Shown: positions 36,352 through 45,462 of the stretch, piece by piece | Layout of the letters: the number at the start of each line of letters is the position of its first letter | Numbering within the stretch: position 1 is the stretch's first letter | Source: an uncultured Lachnospiraceae bacterium | GTDB taxonomy: Bacteria; Bacillota; Clostridia; Lachnospirales; Lachnospiraceae | Assembly (NCBI GenBank): GCA_947629385.1 | Contig: CANRDO010000007.1 | Span: 27,238-91,237, forward strand | Reading direction: 5' to 3' | DNA: 64,000 bases | Notes under the pieces: generated by a model | Seen by the model: the letters and a program-made list of their open reading frames with translations, nothing else | Told to the model about the DNA's origin: nothing | Database searches by the model: none | Position numbers and translations under genes: made by a program

Positions 36352-36942
36352 TCACTCTGTGATCTCCTGCAGCTCCTTCGCGATGGATTCTTCACAGGTA
36401 CGCATCGCCAGGATCGTCCGCTCCATCAGCTCCTCAAGCGTCCAGCCAAGCCTCTCCGCCCCTGTGCGGATCACGTCTCTCGAACAGCCCGCGGCAAAAC
36501 GCTTGTCCTTGAATTTCTTTTTCAGGCTCGATACCTCCATGTCCATCACGCTCTTCGACGGGCGCATTTTCGCCGCCGCGCCGATCAGCCCGGTCAACTC
36601 GTCCGCCGCGAACAATACTTTCTCCATCTCATGTGTCGGCTCGACGTCGCAGCAGATCCCGTAGCCATGGCTGCAGACGGAATGGATCATGTCCTCTCCC
36701 ACGCCGCCTTCCCGCAGAAGCTCCGGCGCCTTGACGCAGTGCTCCTCCGGATAGAGCTCAAAATCAATATCATGCAGCAGTCCGACGGTCGCCCAGTAAT
36801 CCGCCTCATCCCCATATCCGAGTTCCTGCGCGTACCAGCGCATCACGCCCTCCACCGTCAGCGCATGCTGGATGTGAAACGGCTCTTTGTTGTACTTTTG
36901 CAGAAGCGCAAGCGCCTCCGCCCTGGAAATTGTACTCTCCAT
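36352..36942 (-). CDS. HD-domain hydrolase
   Basis: 196 residues. The HD motif is LLHDIDFELYPEEH with an upstream metal-binding His in HIQHALTVEGVMRWYAQ and a downstream CSHGYGICCDVEPTHEMEKVLFAADELTGL, typical of the YqeK-unrelated, small HDIG-type phosphohydrolases in Clostridia. The substrate is unknown. The ribosome site is AAAGGAGAG. It is separated by about 270 bp from amt upstream and by 106 bp from the amidase downstream. Confidence 0.85.
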   Translation of the reverse strand: MESTISRAEALALLQKYNKEPFHIQHALTVEGVMRWYAQELGYGDEADYWATVGLLHDIDFELYPEEHCVKAPELLREGGVGEDMIHSVCSHGYGICCDVEPTHEMEKVLFAADELTGLIGAAAKMRPSKSVMDMEVSSLKKKFKDKRFAAGCSRDVIRTGAERLGWTLEELMERTILAMRTCEESIAKELQEITE

Positions 36943-37208
36943 AACGATCGCTCTCCTTTTTTTCTGTTTCGCTTTGTCGTCATTATATACGATTACTCAT
37001 GCAATTACAAGAAACACATTTTCCCCACAAAATGTTCTGTCCCGCCATAAATCAGGCTTTTCCGCAAGACGAAAAAGAGCCCCGCCCGGCCGAAATTCCC
37101 GGCCGAAGCGAAGGCCCTTCCGTGTTTTATCTGTCGTATATCCGGCTTGCCGTATTTCCCGCCCCTTTCGTACGGAAAGAACGTTTTGCCGTCTTTCGCG
37201 GGACATCC

Positions 37209-38939
37209 TTAGAAGAAGTCGTCTCCCTGCAGCGCGTCGAAGCCCTCCTCGCCCGTACGCACCTTCACGACGTTCGCCACATTGTAGACGAAGATCTTTC
37301 CGTCGCCGATGTGTCCGGTGTACAGCGCCTTCTTCGCGGCCGCGATCACGGCAGCCGGGGAAACCTTGCTGACGACGACGTCCACCTGGATCTTCGGAAG
37401 CAGGTTCAGATCCATCTGAACGCCGCGGTAGTACTCCGCTTTGCCCTTCTGCGTGCCGCAGCCGAGCACGTTCGTCACTGTCATGCCCATGACGCCGATC
37501 TTGTTCAGCGCCTCCTTCAGCTCGTCGAACTTGCTCTGCTTCGCGACGATCGTGATCTTCGTGATGTTCGTATCGCTCGCGATCGTCTCGGTCGGCGTCT
37601 TCACCTGGACCGGAACCGCGTCGTCCACATGGACCGGCTTCTCCGGGAGCGCCGCGTCAAAGGTATCACGCACGCCGCCGAAATTGTTGATGCTGGAGGT
37701 CTGCGCGAAGTCCGCATACGCCGACGCAAGACCATGCTCGTGAATATCCAGGCCCTCGATCTCCTCCGTCACGGAAGCGCGCAGGCCGATCGTGTGCTTC
37801 AGCACATTGAAGATGATCGTCATCGTCACAGCCACCCACGCGATCACACACACAACGCCGAGGAGCTGCGTGAGGAAGAAGTGGAAGCCGCCGCCGTAGA
37901 ATACGCCGAGCTTCTCGCCCGTGCCGAAATCATAGTAGGCAAACAGGCCGGTCAGCAATGTACCTGTCATACCGCAGATGCCGTGAACGCCGACCGCGCC
38001 CACCGGATCGTCCACCTTCAGCTTCTGATCCACAAACTCGATGCCGAGCACGACCGCGAAGCCTGCCACGATACCGATGATCGCCGCGCCTACCGGAGTT
38101 ACGGTGTCACAGCCCGCCGTGATCGCCACGAGGCCTGCCAGAGAGCCGTTCAGCGTCATGGAGACATCCGGCTTCTTGTAGCGGATCCAGGTGAAGATCA
38201 TCACCGTCACGGTAGCGACCGCCGCCGCCAGGTTTGTGGTGTAGAAGATCCTTGCCGCCGTCGCCGCGCTGTCTCCGGACATCGCCAGCGTCGAGCAGCC
38301 GTTGAAGCCAAACCAGCAGAACCACAGGATAAATACGCCGAGCGCCGCCAGCGTCATGCTATGACCGAGGATCGCATTCGGCTTGCCGTCTTTTCCGTAC
38401 TTGCCGATACGCGGGCCAAGCACCGCCGCGCCCACAAACGCCGCCACGCCGCCGACCATATGTACCGCCGTGGAACCTGCGAAATCATGGAAGCCAAGCT
38501 GCGCGAGCCAGCCGCCGCCCCAGATCCAGTGACCCGAGATCGGATATACAAACAGGCTGATCAGCGCGCTGTAAATGCAGTACGCGGAAAATTTCGTGCG
38601 CTCCGCCATCGCACCAGAAACGATGGTAGCCGAAGTCGCACAGAATACCGTCTGGAAGATCATCGTCGCGTAGTCGTCGGTCTTCATGCAGAACAGGTCG
38701 AGTCCGCCGATCAGCGCGCCTGTGCCGCCGAACATGATGCCGAAGCCGATGAACCAGTAGATCGGGGTACCGATACAGAAGTCCATCAGGTTTTTCATCA
38801 CGATGTTGCCCGCGTTCTTCGCGCGCGTCAGACCAGTCTCCACCATCGCAAAGCCCGCCTGCATAAAGAACACAAGCGCCGCTCCGACCAGCACCCAGGT
38901 AGTGTCCAGTCCGGTAATCAAGGTTTTCAGTTCATCCAT
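37209..38939 (-). CDS. amt: Ammonium transporter fused to a PII signalling domain
   Basis: 576 residues from MDELKTLITGLDTTWVLVG; GAGAGGAGG lies before this ATG, so the frame to 39020 is not used. Residues about 1-400 are an Amt channel with eleven hydrophobic segments and the family motifs (GHWIWGGGWLAQLGFHDFAGSTAVH, EFVDQKLKVDDPVGAVGVHGICG). After a short linker the last ~110 residues are a PII protein: ITIVAKQSKFDELKEALNKIG, the T-loop KAEYYRGVQ with its Tyr, and the C-loop TGHIGDGKIFVY. PII normally binds AmtB in trans and blocks ammonium flow when 2-oxoglutarate is low; here it is covalently attached. Confidence 0.95.
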   Translation of the reverse strand: MDELKTLITGLDTTWVLVGAALVFFMQAGFAMVETGLTRAKNAGNIVMKNLMDFCIGTPIYWFIGFGIMFGGTGALIGGLDLFCMKTDDYATMIFQTVFCATSATIVSGAMAERTKFSAYCIYSALISLFVYPISGHWIWGGGWLAQLGFHDFAGSTAVHMVGGVAAFVGAAVLGPRIGKYGKDGKPNAILGHSMTLAALGVFILWFCWFGFNGCSTLAMSGDSAATAARIFYTTNLAAAVATVTVMIFTWIRYKKPDVSMTLNGSLAGLVAITAGCDTVTPVGAAIIGIVAGFAVVLGIEFVDQKLKVDDPVGAVGVHGICGMTGTLLTGLFAYYDFGTGEKLGVFYGGGFHFFLTQLLGVVCVIAWVAVTMTIIFNVLKHTIGLRASVTEEIEGLDIHEHGLASAYADFAQTSSINNFGGVRDTFDAALPEKPVHVDDAVPVQVKTPTETIASDTNITKITIVAKQSKFDELKEALNKIGVMGMTVTNVLGCGTQKGKAEYYRGVQMDLNLLPKIQVDVVVSKVSPAAVIAAAKKALYTGHIGDGKIFVYNVANVVKVRTGEEGFDALQGDDFF

Positions 38940-38961
38940 AATAATTCCTCCTCTCTTTAAT

Positions 38962-39161
38962 CCGGAACAGAAACTTCTGTTCCGGTGCGCGTGAGCAGGC
39001 TGCGAAGCAGCAGTTTCCATTCTGCGAGCTGCGCATCCCGCGGAGCGCTTCTCTGCGTGATCAGAAAAATTTTTCTGATCACGCAGAGAAGGCGCCGTGG
39101 AGATCCACAGCGCCTTCGCTTGATTGACTGTAGTCTACACCCAATTTTAATCAGGTGTCAA
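38962..39161 (-). promoter_or_regulatory. amt promoter and hairpin-rich leader
   Basis: Promoter on the minus strand: TTGACA (39156-39161), 18-bp spacer, TAGACT (39132-39137). The roughly 185-nt leader can fold four hairpins: 39089-39116 (AAGGCGC/GCGCCTT arms), 39048-39091 (a perfect 22-bp palindrome without loop spacer, centre AAAAATTTTT), 38999-39011 (GCTGC/GCAGC) and 38962-38985 (CCGGAACAGAA arms) just before the ribosome site. No hairpin is followed by a U-tract. Confidence 0.65.
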
Positions 39162-39279
39162 CCGCAAATCTAAAAATTTTCTAAATTTGGCTCTATTGTA
39201 GAAAATGCACAAATATTGATTCAAACTTTGTAAATTATATACAATACACTGCAGGCTAGATCTGCAGCCGCAAAAAGAA

Positions 39280-39732
39280 TCATGCGGCGGCTCTCTCTGT
39301 CCCGCAATCGCGTCTCCTGACCGCCGCTTTGCGTGAAACAGGCGATGTCTTAGCGCATCTGCACCCTGAGACAGGCTGTGGGGCCGGGCGAAGACCCGCG
39401 AGCCGATCCAGCACACAGCTCGCTCCGATCAGCGCGGCCGCCGTCAGGATCACAAACAGTACCCACAAAAACGCCAGCACCGGAAGCGGCGACATACTCA
39501 CCCGGATCCCGAACGCCGCCAGCACGATGACCTCCTCCAGAAGCCCTGCTGCCGCACAGAACCTCCGGCCTTCTTTCGTCAGTTCTCTGTATATATTCTC
39601 ACTATCCGCTCCTGCGGCTTTTCTTCTGTCATTTTTCCCGCGGCATCTCCCGTATCCTCTTCCGCACTCCGCTATGTACTCTCTGCCGTATGCTTCCCTG
39701 CTCTCCAGTCTGCAGCTCTGTGTTCTCCTCAT
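39280..39732 (-). CDS. Predicted small membrane protein of the SOS regulon
   Basis: 150 residues from MRRTQSCRLESREAYG. A charged, helix-prone N-terminal half is followed by two adjacent hydrophobic segments (about 63-76 and 83-110: GLLEEVIVLAAFGI, PVLAFLWVLFVILTAAALIG) and a basic tail. GGGAGAG lies eight bases before the ATG. The reading frame is not recognised as any family. It is kept because it is the first good start after a promoter bracketed by three LexA boxes. By position it could be a functional counterpart of SOS division inhibitors such as YneA, but no LysM motif is present. Frame choice is moderately uncertain. Confidence 0.5.
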   Translation of the reverse strand: MRRTQSCRLESREAYGREYIAECGRGYGRCRGKNDRRKAAGADSENIYRELTKEGRRFCAAAGLLEEVIVLAAFGIRVSMSPLPVLAFLWVLFVILTAAALIGASCVLDRLAGLRPAPQPVSGCRCAKTSPVSRKAAVRRRDCGTERAAA

Positions 39733-39764
39733 ATTCGTACTCTCCCAAAATCCCCTGATTTGTT

Positions 39765-39850
39765 CGAACGCAAGTTCTGAACATTTGTTCTGTTTTGCAT
39801 TCTACTACAGCTTTGGAAATTTTGCAAGCACTTTTTCGAACTTTTGTTCG
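39765..39850 (-). promoter_or_regulatory. SOS promoter with three LexA boxes
   Basis: CGAACGCAAGTTCT (39765-39778), GAACATTTGTTC (39779-39790) and the perfect CGAACTTTTGTTCG (39837-39850) match the Gram-positive LexA consensus CGAAC-N4-GTTCG. Between them on the minus strand is TTGCAA, 17-bp spacer, TAGAAT. LexA bound at these sites would cover both sides of the promoter. Confidence 0.85.
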
Positions 39851-39855
39851 CTTTT

Positions 39856-41220
39856 TCAAAACCTGGCAAGACTCTCCCCGTTGCTTCGGATCACCTCACG
39901 ATACCAGTATGCAGTGTCCTTCAGGATCCGCTCCTGCGTGCGGTAGTCCACATAGATGAGCCCGAACCGCTTCTCGTATCCGGCGGTCCACTCGTAGTTG
40001 TCCATGATCGACCAGTATTGATAGCCAAGCACCGGTATCCCCTCGTCCACCGCCTTCTTCAGCGACAGCAGATAACGATGCACGAAATCCTGCCTCCCCG
40101 GGTCATGTACCTTTCCGTCAAGCGACACAAGATCCGGAAACGCCGCCCCGTTCTCCGTGATCATCAACGGCTTTCCGTAACGCTCATACAGGAATCGGCA
40201 GCACCAGTACAGCACGTCCGGCGTGATATTCCACCCGAGCGCCGTCTTCGGGCTCCCCTGATAAGAGTACCGGTCATACTGATACGGATCGCCCGGACGC
40301 GAAACTCCGCTTGCCTCATAGACATTGAACCCATAGAAGTCCAGCGGCTGCGCGATCAGACTCCACTCATCCGGCGTGAACACAGGCAGCCTATCTCCGA
40401 ACACCACTTTCGCCTGATCGGCAAACTTTCCCTTGAAGATCGGATCCGCCCACCAGACATTGCTGAACATATAGCCCGTCTCGTACATGGAAAAACTCTC
40501 TTGCCGCGCCTTCTCGATCCCCTCCTCTGAAAGCTCCGCCGGGATCACACAGCCGCCGGTCGGCGCCATTCCGACCTTCGTCCCGTCCGGGCAGTTCCTG
40601 CGGATGATCTCCACAGCCCTTCCGTGTGCAAGAAGCACATGCCTCGTGACCTGCATCAGAACGTCCGTCGGATTCTGTTCAAACGGCGCATGAAACCCTT
40701 CCGTCAATCCGCCGCCGACAAAGAGCTGCGGTTCGTTGAACGTCATCCAGTATGTCACCTTGTCCCCGAGCGCCTTCGTGACAACCTCCGCATACTGCGC
40801 AAACCACTCGACGATCTCCGGGTTCTTCCAGCCGCCTTTCTCGTAAAGGGCCGTCGGCAGGTTCCAGTGATAAAGCGTCACCATCGGCACAATATCCGCC
40901 GCGAGCAGCTCGTCGACCAGATTCCGGTAAAACTGCAGCCCCTTCTCGTTCACCTCTCCCACACCGTTCGGGATCACCCGCGGCCAGCTGACGGAGAATC
41001 GGTAACTCTTAAGCCCGATCTCCTTCATGAGCGCCACGTCCTCCTTATAACGATGATAATGGTCGCACGCGACGTCCCCGTTCTCCCCGTAGGCGATATG
41101 TCCCGGCGTCCGGGTAAAGGTGTCCCATATTCCCGGCCCCTTTCCGTCCTCGTTCCACGCACCCTCGACCTGATGCGCAGCCGACGCGGCTCCCCACAGA
41201 AAATCTTTCGCAAATGCCAT
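39856..41220 (-). CDS. Glycoside hydrolase family 1 (beta-glucosidase type)
   Basis: 454 residues starting MAFAKDFLWGAASAAHQVEG, with AAGGAGG eight bases upstream. The acid/base Glu lies in MTFNEP (about 163) and the nucleophile in LMITENGAAF (about 355). It lacks the phosphate-binding signature expected of 6-phospho-beta-glycosidases, so free beta-glucosides are the likelier substrates, although this cannot be settled by eye. Its stop lies within six bases of the outermost LexA box. No PTS or sugar regulator is adjacent. Confidence 0.93.
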   Translation of the reverse strand: MAFAKDFLWGAASAAHQVEGAWNEDGKGPGIWDTFTRTPGHIAYGENGDVACDHYHRYKEDVALMKEIGLKSYRFSVSWPRVIPNGVGEVNEKGLQFYRNLVDELLAADIVPMVTLYHWNLPTALYEKGGWKNPEIVEWFAQYAEVVTKALGDKVTYWMTFNEPQLFVGGGLTEGFHAPFEQNPTDVLMQVTRHVLLAHGRAVEIIRRNCPDGTKVGMAPTGGCVIPAELSEEGIEKARQESFSMYETGYMFSNVWWADPIFKGKFADQAKVVFGDRLPVFTPDEWSLIAQPLDFYGFNVYEASGVSRPGDPYQYDRYSYQGSPKTALGWNITPDVLYWCCRFLYERYGKPLMITENGAAFPDLVSLDGKVHDPGRQDFVHRYLLSLKKAVDEGIPVLGYQYWSIMDNYEWTAGYEKRFGLIYVDYRTQERILKDTAYWYREVIRSNGESLARF

Positions 41221-41306
41221 CACACTTCCTCCTTACGCTTTAAATTGTTTTTCGCCTTTTATTGTTCGCTTTCTTCTCCTCCGTAACAGCACCACATTCT
41301 TCGGCT

Positions 41307-42354
41307 TCAGCCCCCGAGGGACAGAATGCTCAACGCGGTTCCCAGCACATAATGCGGAATGCAAAGCCCCCATATCGTATTCTGTTTGCGGTACAGCACA
41401 CCAAGCAAACCGAGAAGAAGCGCGGCTCCCGCCATATACGCTATGCCGAGATACAGATGCAGAGCGCCGAAAAACAGCGAAGACACGACAATGGCAACCG
41501 TTTCACCCCTCTTGCCGGTAAAGATCCGCCGCATATTCTCATGCACTCCTCCCCTTACCAGAAACTCCTGCAATATCGCCGTGAACGGATACAGAATTCT
41601 GCTGACCTTCAACAAATTTCTCCATTCAAAAAACGGCGCATCCGCTGGAAAATAATCAGGCTTTACTTTCAGCAACACTACCTTGACAAGAATGAGCAGC
41701 ACCACGCCCGCCGCGGCGATCAGAGAATCCAAACGAATGATGGGTCCAAGCTTCTTCGTGGAAAGACCGATATCCTGCCAGGTAAACGAGGTATTTTTCA
41801 AAATGAACAGCAGCAGAAGTATTCCGATCAGTTCCACCAGATTCGTCATCATAAACAGAGGCACCGGCCGGCCAAGGAATTCCCATATCTGTATAAAAAA
41901 GATCCAGCTGCACAGAAGGATCATTGTGACCGCAAAAACCGTCGTTGTATCCCGCTCTTTTCTCCGAAGGCGCACCACCTCTGTTATATCGGAAAACTGA
42001 ATCACGACGCCATCCTTTCTCGTTCCGTCTGAATTGCGCAAAAAGGAAGTGACAATTCGCAGATTCAGTTTTTTTCCATCCTCACAGGTATACTCCAGTT
42101 CGCCGCCCGTGTACATTGTCCTTGTCGTATACGGCGTCCAGAAGAAATTGATGGAATCCATCATTGTCATCCTTCTCATCGTCCATCACTACAGCGTAAT
42201 ACTTTTGTCCGACACACTCCTTTGTCAGCCCAAGAATCTGACATCCTCTCGGATTGATGTAACGTACCGTGCCTCCCTGGTCCAGCACCAGAACTCCATC
42301 CGTGATGTCTCGCAGAATCCGCGGTAACATTCCCTCTCTAAACTCTCCATCCAT
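41307..42354 (-). pseudogene. PAS - CPBP-like membrane protein, frameshifted
   Basis: The first frame (42354-42082, start MDGEFREG behind AGGAGG) encodes a PAS domain: ITDGVLVLDQGGTVRYINPRGCQILG ... GFHQFLLDAVYDKDN. It then runs into a stop. The second frame (to 41307) continues it: GGELEYTCEDGKKLNLRIVTSFLR, VVIQFSDITEVVRLRRKE, then six to seven transmembrane segments with ILQEFLVRGGVHENMRR and FGALHLYLGI. The break is near 42090-42115 and needs one skipped base. The CPBP motif reads QE instead of EE, so even an intact protein may lack protease activity. A real mutation, a sequencing error or programmed frameshifting are all possible. Confidence 0.75.
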
Positions 42355-42435
42355 TCAAGCTTCCTCCTTTCGCAATGATTTTCATTTTATCATAATACAA
42401 ATGCAGAAAAAGTGGAAGAAAAACTTGTGAGTATG

Positions 42436-42465
42436 AAAAGAGCCGCCAGTGTAAACCGGCAGCTC
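42436..42465 (-). terminator. Terminator of carD-like gene
   Basis: Stem GAGCTGCCGG / CTGGCGGCTC followed by TTTTC on the minus strand, ten bases after the stop codon. Confidence 0.8.
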
Positions 42466-42474
42466 CGTCCTGCT

Positions 42475-42975
42475 CTATTTCTCTAATGTTTTTGTGATAA
42501 AACCCTTTACTTCTCCGGGCGCGATCCCCAGCGCGGACGCAAGCTCGTTGTGCAGCATCTCCTCTGCCCGCTTCATGCTGCGCTCATCCACCTGACTCAG
42601 ATGCCGTCCCATACGCGCGGCGCGCTTCTCCTTCAGATACACGGCCCGGATCAGCCGGACCAGATCCGTGCAGTCGCCGCTCTTCAAGTAGCCCTGATAG
42701 CGCTCGTTGAGCACGCGCGGATTCTTGTCCTCGCAGATCTCACTCTCAATCTCCGGAATGTGCTCGATAAAGCTCAGAGCCTCCTCCTTCGTCATCACCG
42801 GCCGGTTGTAGACCGCCGTATCAACCGGAATGAAAAGTCTGCCGCCCTGATAGACCGGGGAGAGCGTATAGTAATCCACGTCTTCTCTCGCTCCCTGCAT
42901 GTCCAGAGGACCGACCGCCTCGACCCGGCACACGCCTGTCATCCCGTAGACAATCTGTTCTCCTACCTGATACAT
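42475..42975 (-). CDS. CarD/CdnL-family transcription regulator
   Basis: 166 residues. The N-terminal 60 residues form the RNA polymerase-interacting Tudor-like domain (YQVGEQIVYGMTGVCRVEAVG ... YYTLSPVYQGGRLFIPVD), followed by a helical DNA-binding region with VYLKEKRAARMGRHLSQVDERSMKRAEEML. CarD proteins bind the RNAP beta subunit and stabilise open promoter complexes. The start has AGGAGG. It is monocistronic with its own terminator. Confidence 0.92.
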   Translation of the reverse strand: MYQVGEQIVYGMTGVCRVEAVGPLDMQGAREDVDYYTLSPVYQGGRLFIPVDTAVYNRPVMTKEEALSFIEHIPEIESEICEDKNPRVLNERYQGYLKSGDCTDLVRLIRAVYLKEKRAARMGRHLSQVDERSMKRAEEMLHNELASALGIAPGEVKGFITKTLEK

Positions 42976-43150
42976 TTCCCAATCCTCCTTCTGATCCCGC
43001 AGTCGTATTCCGCCGACGCCTCACGACGACCGTCCGGCAGATCTTCTGCGAACACCCTGCCCGCCCTCTGTTCAAAGACAGGAGCCGACAATTCTGCACA
43101 AATATCATACCAAATCGCCGTTTTGAAATCAAAGGGAGTTTTGAACAAAA

Positions 43151-43480
43151 TTATGATTTTTTCACCAGATATTTTTTCACCATAAGAAGATAGATGATCA
43201 CGAAAACAACGATCACGGCGCTCGAGATCCACTTCATAACGGGCGGCAGCGGACCTCCATCGATGCTAAAACCAAATCCGAGAATACCCAGCCCAAAAAA
43301 CAGAGAGACGACGCCGGACGGCTTGATGAATCGCTCAATCGACTCCGGGGTATACCTCTGAACCAAGTTGGAATAATTAGGCATCTTTCCGGCGAGCAAC
43401 TGCACCAGACCCTCGATCAAAAAGATTCCTCCCAGGATCACGTCTACCATGACTGCCGGGTTTTCTGTTATAAATTTCAT
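43151..43480 (-). CDS. Small membrane protein, unknown function
   Basis: 109 residues from MKFITENPAVMVDVIL, with AGGAGGAAG upstream; the longer frame to 43531 is not used. Three hydrophobic segments (about 9-28, 55-70 and 83-102) and a Lys-rich C-terminus (VKKYLVKKS) are seen. RYTPESIERFIKPSG between segments one and two resembles a DUF6199-like pattern, but I do not assign it firmly. It lies between carD and the ABC exporter genes and seems monocistronic. Confidence 0.75.
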   Translation of the reverse strand: MKFITENPAVMVDVILGGIFLIEGLVQLLAGKMPNYSNLVQRYTPESIERFIKPSGVVSLFFGLGILGFGFSIDGGPLPPVMKWISSAVIVVFVIIYLLMVKKYLVKKS

Positions 43481-43649
43481 ACTCTCTTCCTCCTTTTCTG
43501 ACTTCAGATTTAGTATAACACCTTCCATCACAGAATAGTTGTACTTTTCGTGTTCCTGAAACGCCCTTTCATGTCGCGCTTGTCATCCGGGTTCGGGTTC
43601 ACGTCCACCTATATGATAATGAACTTCGGCGCGTACAAGCGGTAACCCC

Positions 43650-45428
43650 TCACTCGAACTGCGACGCATACAACCGATAATAGAACCCCTTCTGCACCAT
43701 CAGCTCGTCGTGCGTGCCTTGCTCCACCACATCGCCGTGGTCGAGCACCAGGATGCGGTCCGCGTTCTGGATCGTTGAAAGACGGTGCGCGATCACGAAG
43801 CAGGTCCGGCCGGCCATAAGCGAGCGCATCGCCTGCTGCACCTGCCGCTCCGTGCTCGTGTCCACGTTGCTGGTCGCCTCGTCGAGGATCAGCATCTGCG
43901 TGTCGTAGAGCATGGCCCGCGCGATCGTCAGAAGCTGCTTTTGCCCCTTGCTTATGTTCGTGCCGTCCTCGCTGATCACAGTCTGATAACCCTCCGGCAG
44001 CCGCATGATGTAGCTGTGGATCCGGGCGGCCTTCGCCGCGGCGACGACCTCCTCCATCGTCGCGTTTTCCTTCCCATAAGCGATATTTTCGTAGATCGTA
44101 CCCCGAAACACCCAGGTCTCCTGCAAAACCATCGCATAAGCGCGGCGCAGACTGTCCCTCGTGAGCGTGCGGATCTCATGCCCGTCCACCAGGATCTCGC
44201 CCGCGTCGACGTCGTAGAAACGCATCAGCAGATTGATGATCGTGCTCTTGCCCGCGCCGGTCGGTCCGACAATCGCGATCGTCTTCCCGGCATCCGCCTG
44301 CAGATTCAGATTATGCAGAATCGTCTTGCCCGGCACATAGCCGAACGAGACATCTTTCATTTCAACATCGCCCTGCACATCCGTGAGCGTCTTCGCGCCA
44401 TAGATGTCCTTCACCTCTTCCGGCTCGTCGAGCAGACGGAACACGCGCTCCGCCGCAGCCAGCGCCGAGTAGATCTCGTTGACGATGTTCGCGATCTCGT
44501 TGATCGGCCCGGAGAACTTGCGGGAATACAGCACAAACGAGGAGATCTGCCCGAGATCCACGATCTTCCACAGATAAAACACCGCGCCCACCAGCCCGAT
44601 CAGGGCAAGCCCCAGATTGTTGATAAAGCCGACCGTCGGGCCCATCGTCATGCCGAGCGTGTCCGCGTCGCGGTAGGCGTCGGCAGCGGCGTGGTTGATC
44701 GCGCTGAACTCCTCGCAGACCCCGTCCTCATAAGCGTAGGCGAGGATCGTCTTCTGCCCGGTAAACATCTCCTCGACAAAACCGTTCATACGCCCGTAGG
44801 CTGCGCTGCGCTTCGCGTACAGCGGCCGCGTCCTGCGCCCCATCCGCGAGGTGTACCAAACAGCCATCGGGATCGTCACAAGCATGCACACCACCATCGG
44901 CAGCGAAATCACACACATCATCAGGAAGGAGCCGGCCACCGTCACGACGCTCGTGATGATCTGCACGACGTCCGTCGAAAGACTGGTACTGAGCACGTCG
45001 ATATCATAACTGACGCGGCTGATGATATCGCCCGCCTGGTTGCGGTCGAAAAATCCGACCGACAGCGTCATAAGCTTGTCGAAAACGTCCCCGCGCATCT
45101 TCTGCGCCACGCGCCGGCTGACGCGCATCATCCCGATATTCACAAAAAAGGTCAGAAGACCGCTCGCCACATAGGCGATCAGCATACAGCGCCCGTAATA
45201 AAACACGACGCCGAAATCCACCTTCCCGACACCGGCTCCCGCGGCGTGGATCGCCTGTCCGGCGAAACCCGGACCCAGCAGATTCCCGAAATTGCTCAAA
45301 AAAGCGCAGGCGGTCAGTCCGGCCACCGCCCAGCGGTAATCCTTCAGGTAGGACAGAATGCGCCGAAGCGTCCCCTTCGTGTCCCTGGGCCGTTCTTTTT
45401 TTCCTCCGCGATCCCCCGGTCCCGGCAT
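43650..45428 (-). CDS. ABC exporter half-transporter (permease-ATPase), second of pair
   Basis: 592 residues with six transmembrane helices (about 30-320) and a C-terminal ATPase. Walker A is VGPTGAGKSTI, the signature is degenerate (ISKGQKQLLTIARAM) and Walker B has the catalytic Glu (MLILDEATSNVD). With the upstream half-transporter, whose signature is normal but whose Walker B Glu is Asp, it forms a classic asymmetric heterodimer of the multidrug/lipid exporter type. No C39 peptidase domain is present. The start has AAGGAGG. The Asn in SRVSYDIDVLSTSLSTDV is in the coupling-helix region. Confidence 0.93.
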   Translation of the reverse strand: MPGPGDRGGKKERPRDTKGTLRRILSYLKDYRWAVAGLTACAFLSNFGNLLGPGFAGQAIHAAGAGVGKVDFGVVFYYGRCMLIAYVASGLLTFFVNIGMMRVSRRVAQKMRGDVFDKLMTLSVGFFDRNQAGDIISRVSYDIDVLSTSLSTDVVQIITSVVTVAGSFLMMCVISLPMVVCMLVTIPMAVWYTSRMGRRTRPLYAKRSAAYGRMNGFVEEMFTGQKTILAYAYEDGVCEEFSAINHAAADAYRDADTLGMTMGPTVGFINNLGLALIGLVGAVFYLWKIVDLGQISSFVLYSRKFSGPINEIANIVNEIYSALAAAERVFRLLDEPEEVKDIYGAKTLTDVQGDVEMKDVSFGYVPGKTILHNLNLQADAGKTIAIVGPTGAGKSTIINLLMRFYDVDAGEILVDGHEIRTLTRDSLRRAYAMVLQETWVFRGTIYENIAYGKENATMEEVVAAAKAARIHSYIMRLPEGYQTVISEDGTNISKGQKQLLTIARAMLYDTQMLILDEATSNVDTSTERQVQQAMRSLMAGRTCFVIAHRLSTIQNADRILVLDHGDVVEQGTHDELMVQKGFYYRLYASQFE

Positions 45429-45462
45429 CGTCCGCGCCTCCTTTGTTCACTTCGTGATCAGC

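Noticed and set aside
37030..37110. Terminator of amt from the repeated CCCGGCCGAA sequence
   Set aside because: The arms are direct repeats with only a weak palindromic core, and the T-run is about ten bases away.
39048..39091. The perfect palindrome as a terminator
   Set aside because: No U-tract on either strand; it lies within the predicted amt leader.
39329..39946. 205-codon plus-strand frame opposite the SOS gene
   Set aside because: It runs through the LexA boxes and the promoter and has no ribosome site.
43547..43649. Short plus-strand frame ending FGFTSTYMIMNFGAYKR
   Set aside because: It looks like the end of a protein but has no start or upstream body; at most a small remnant.
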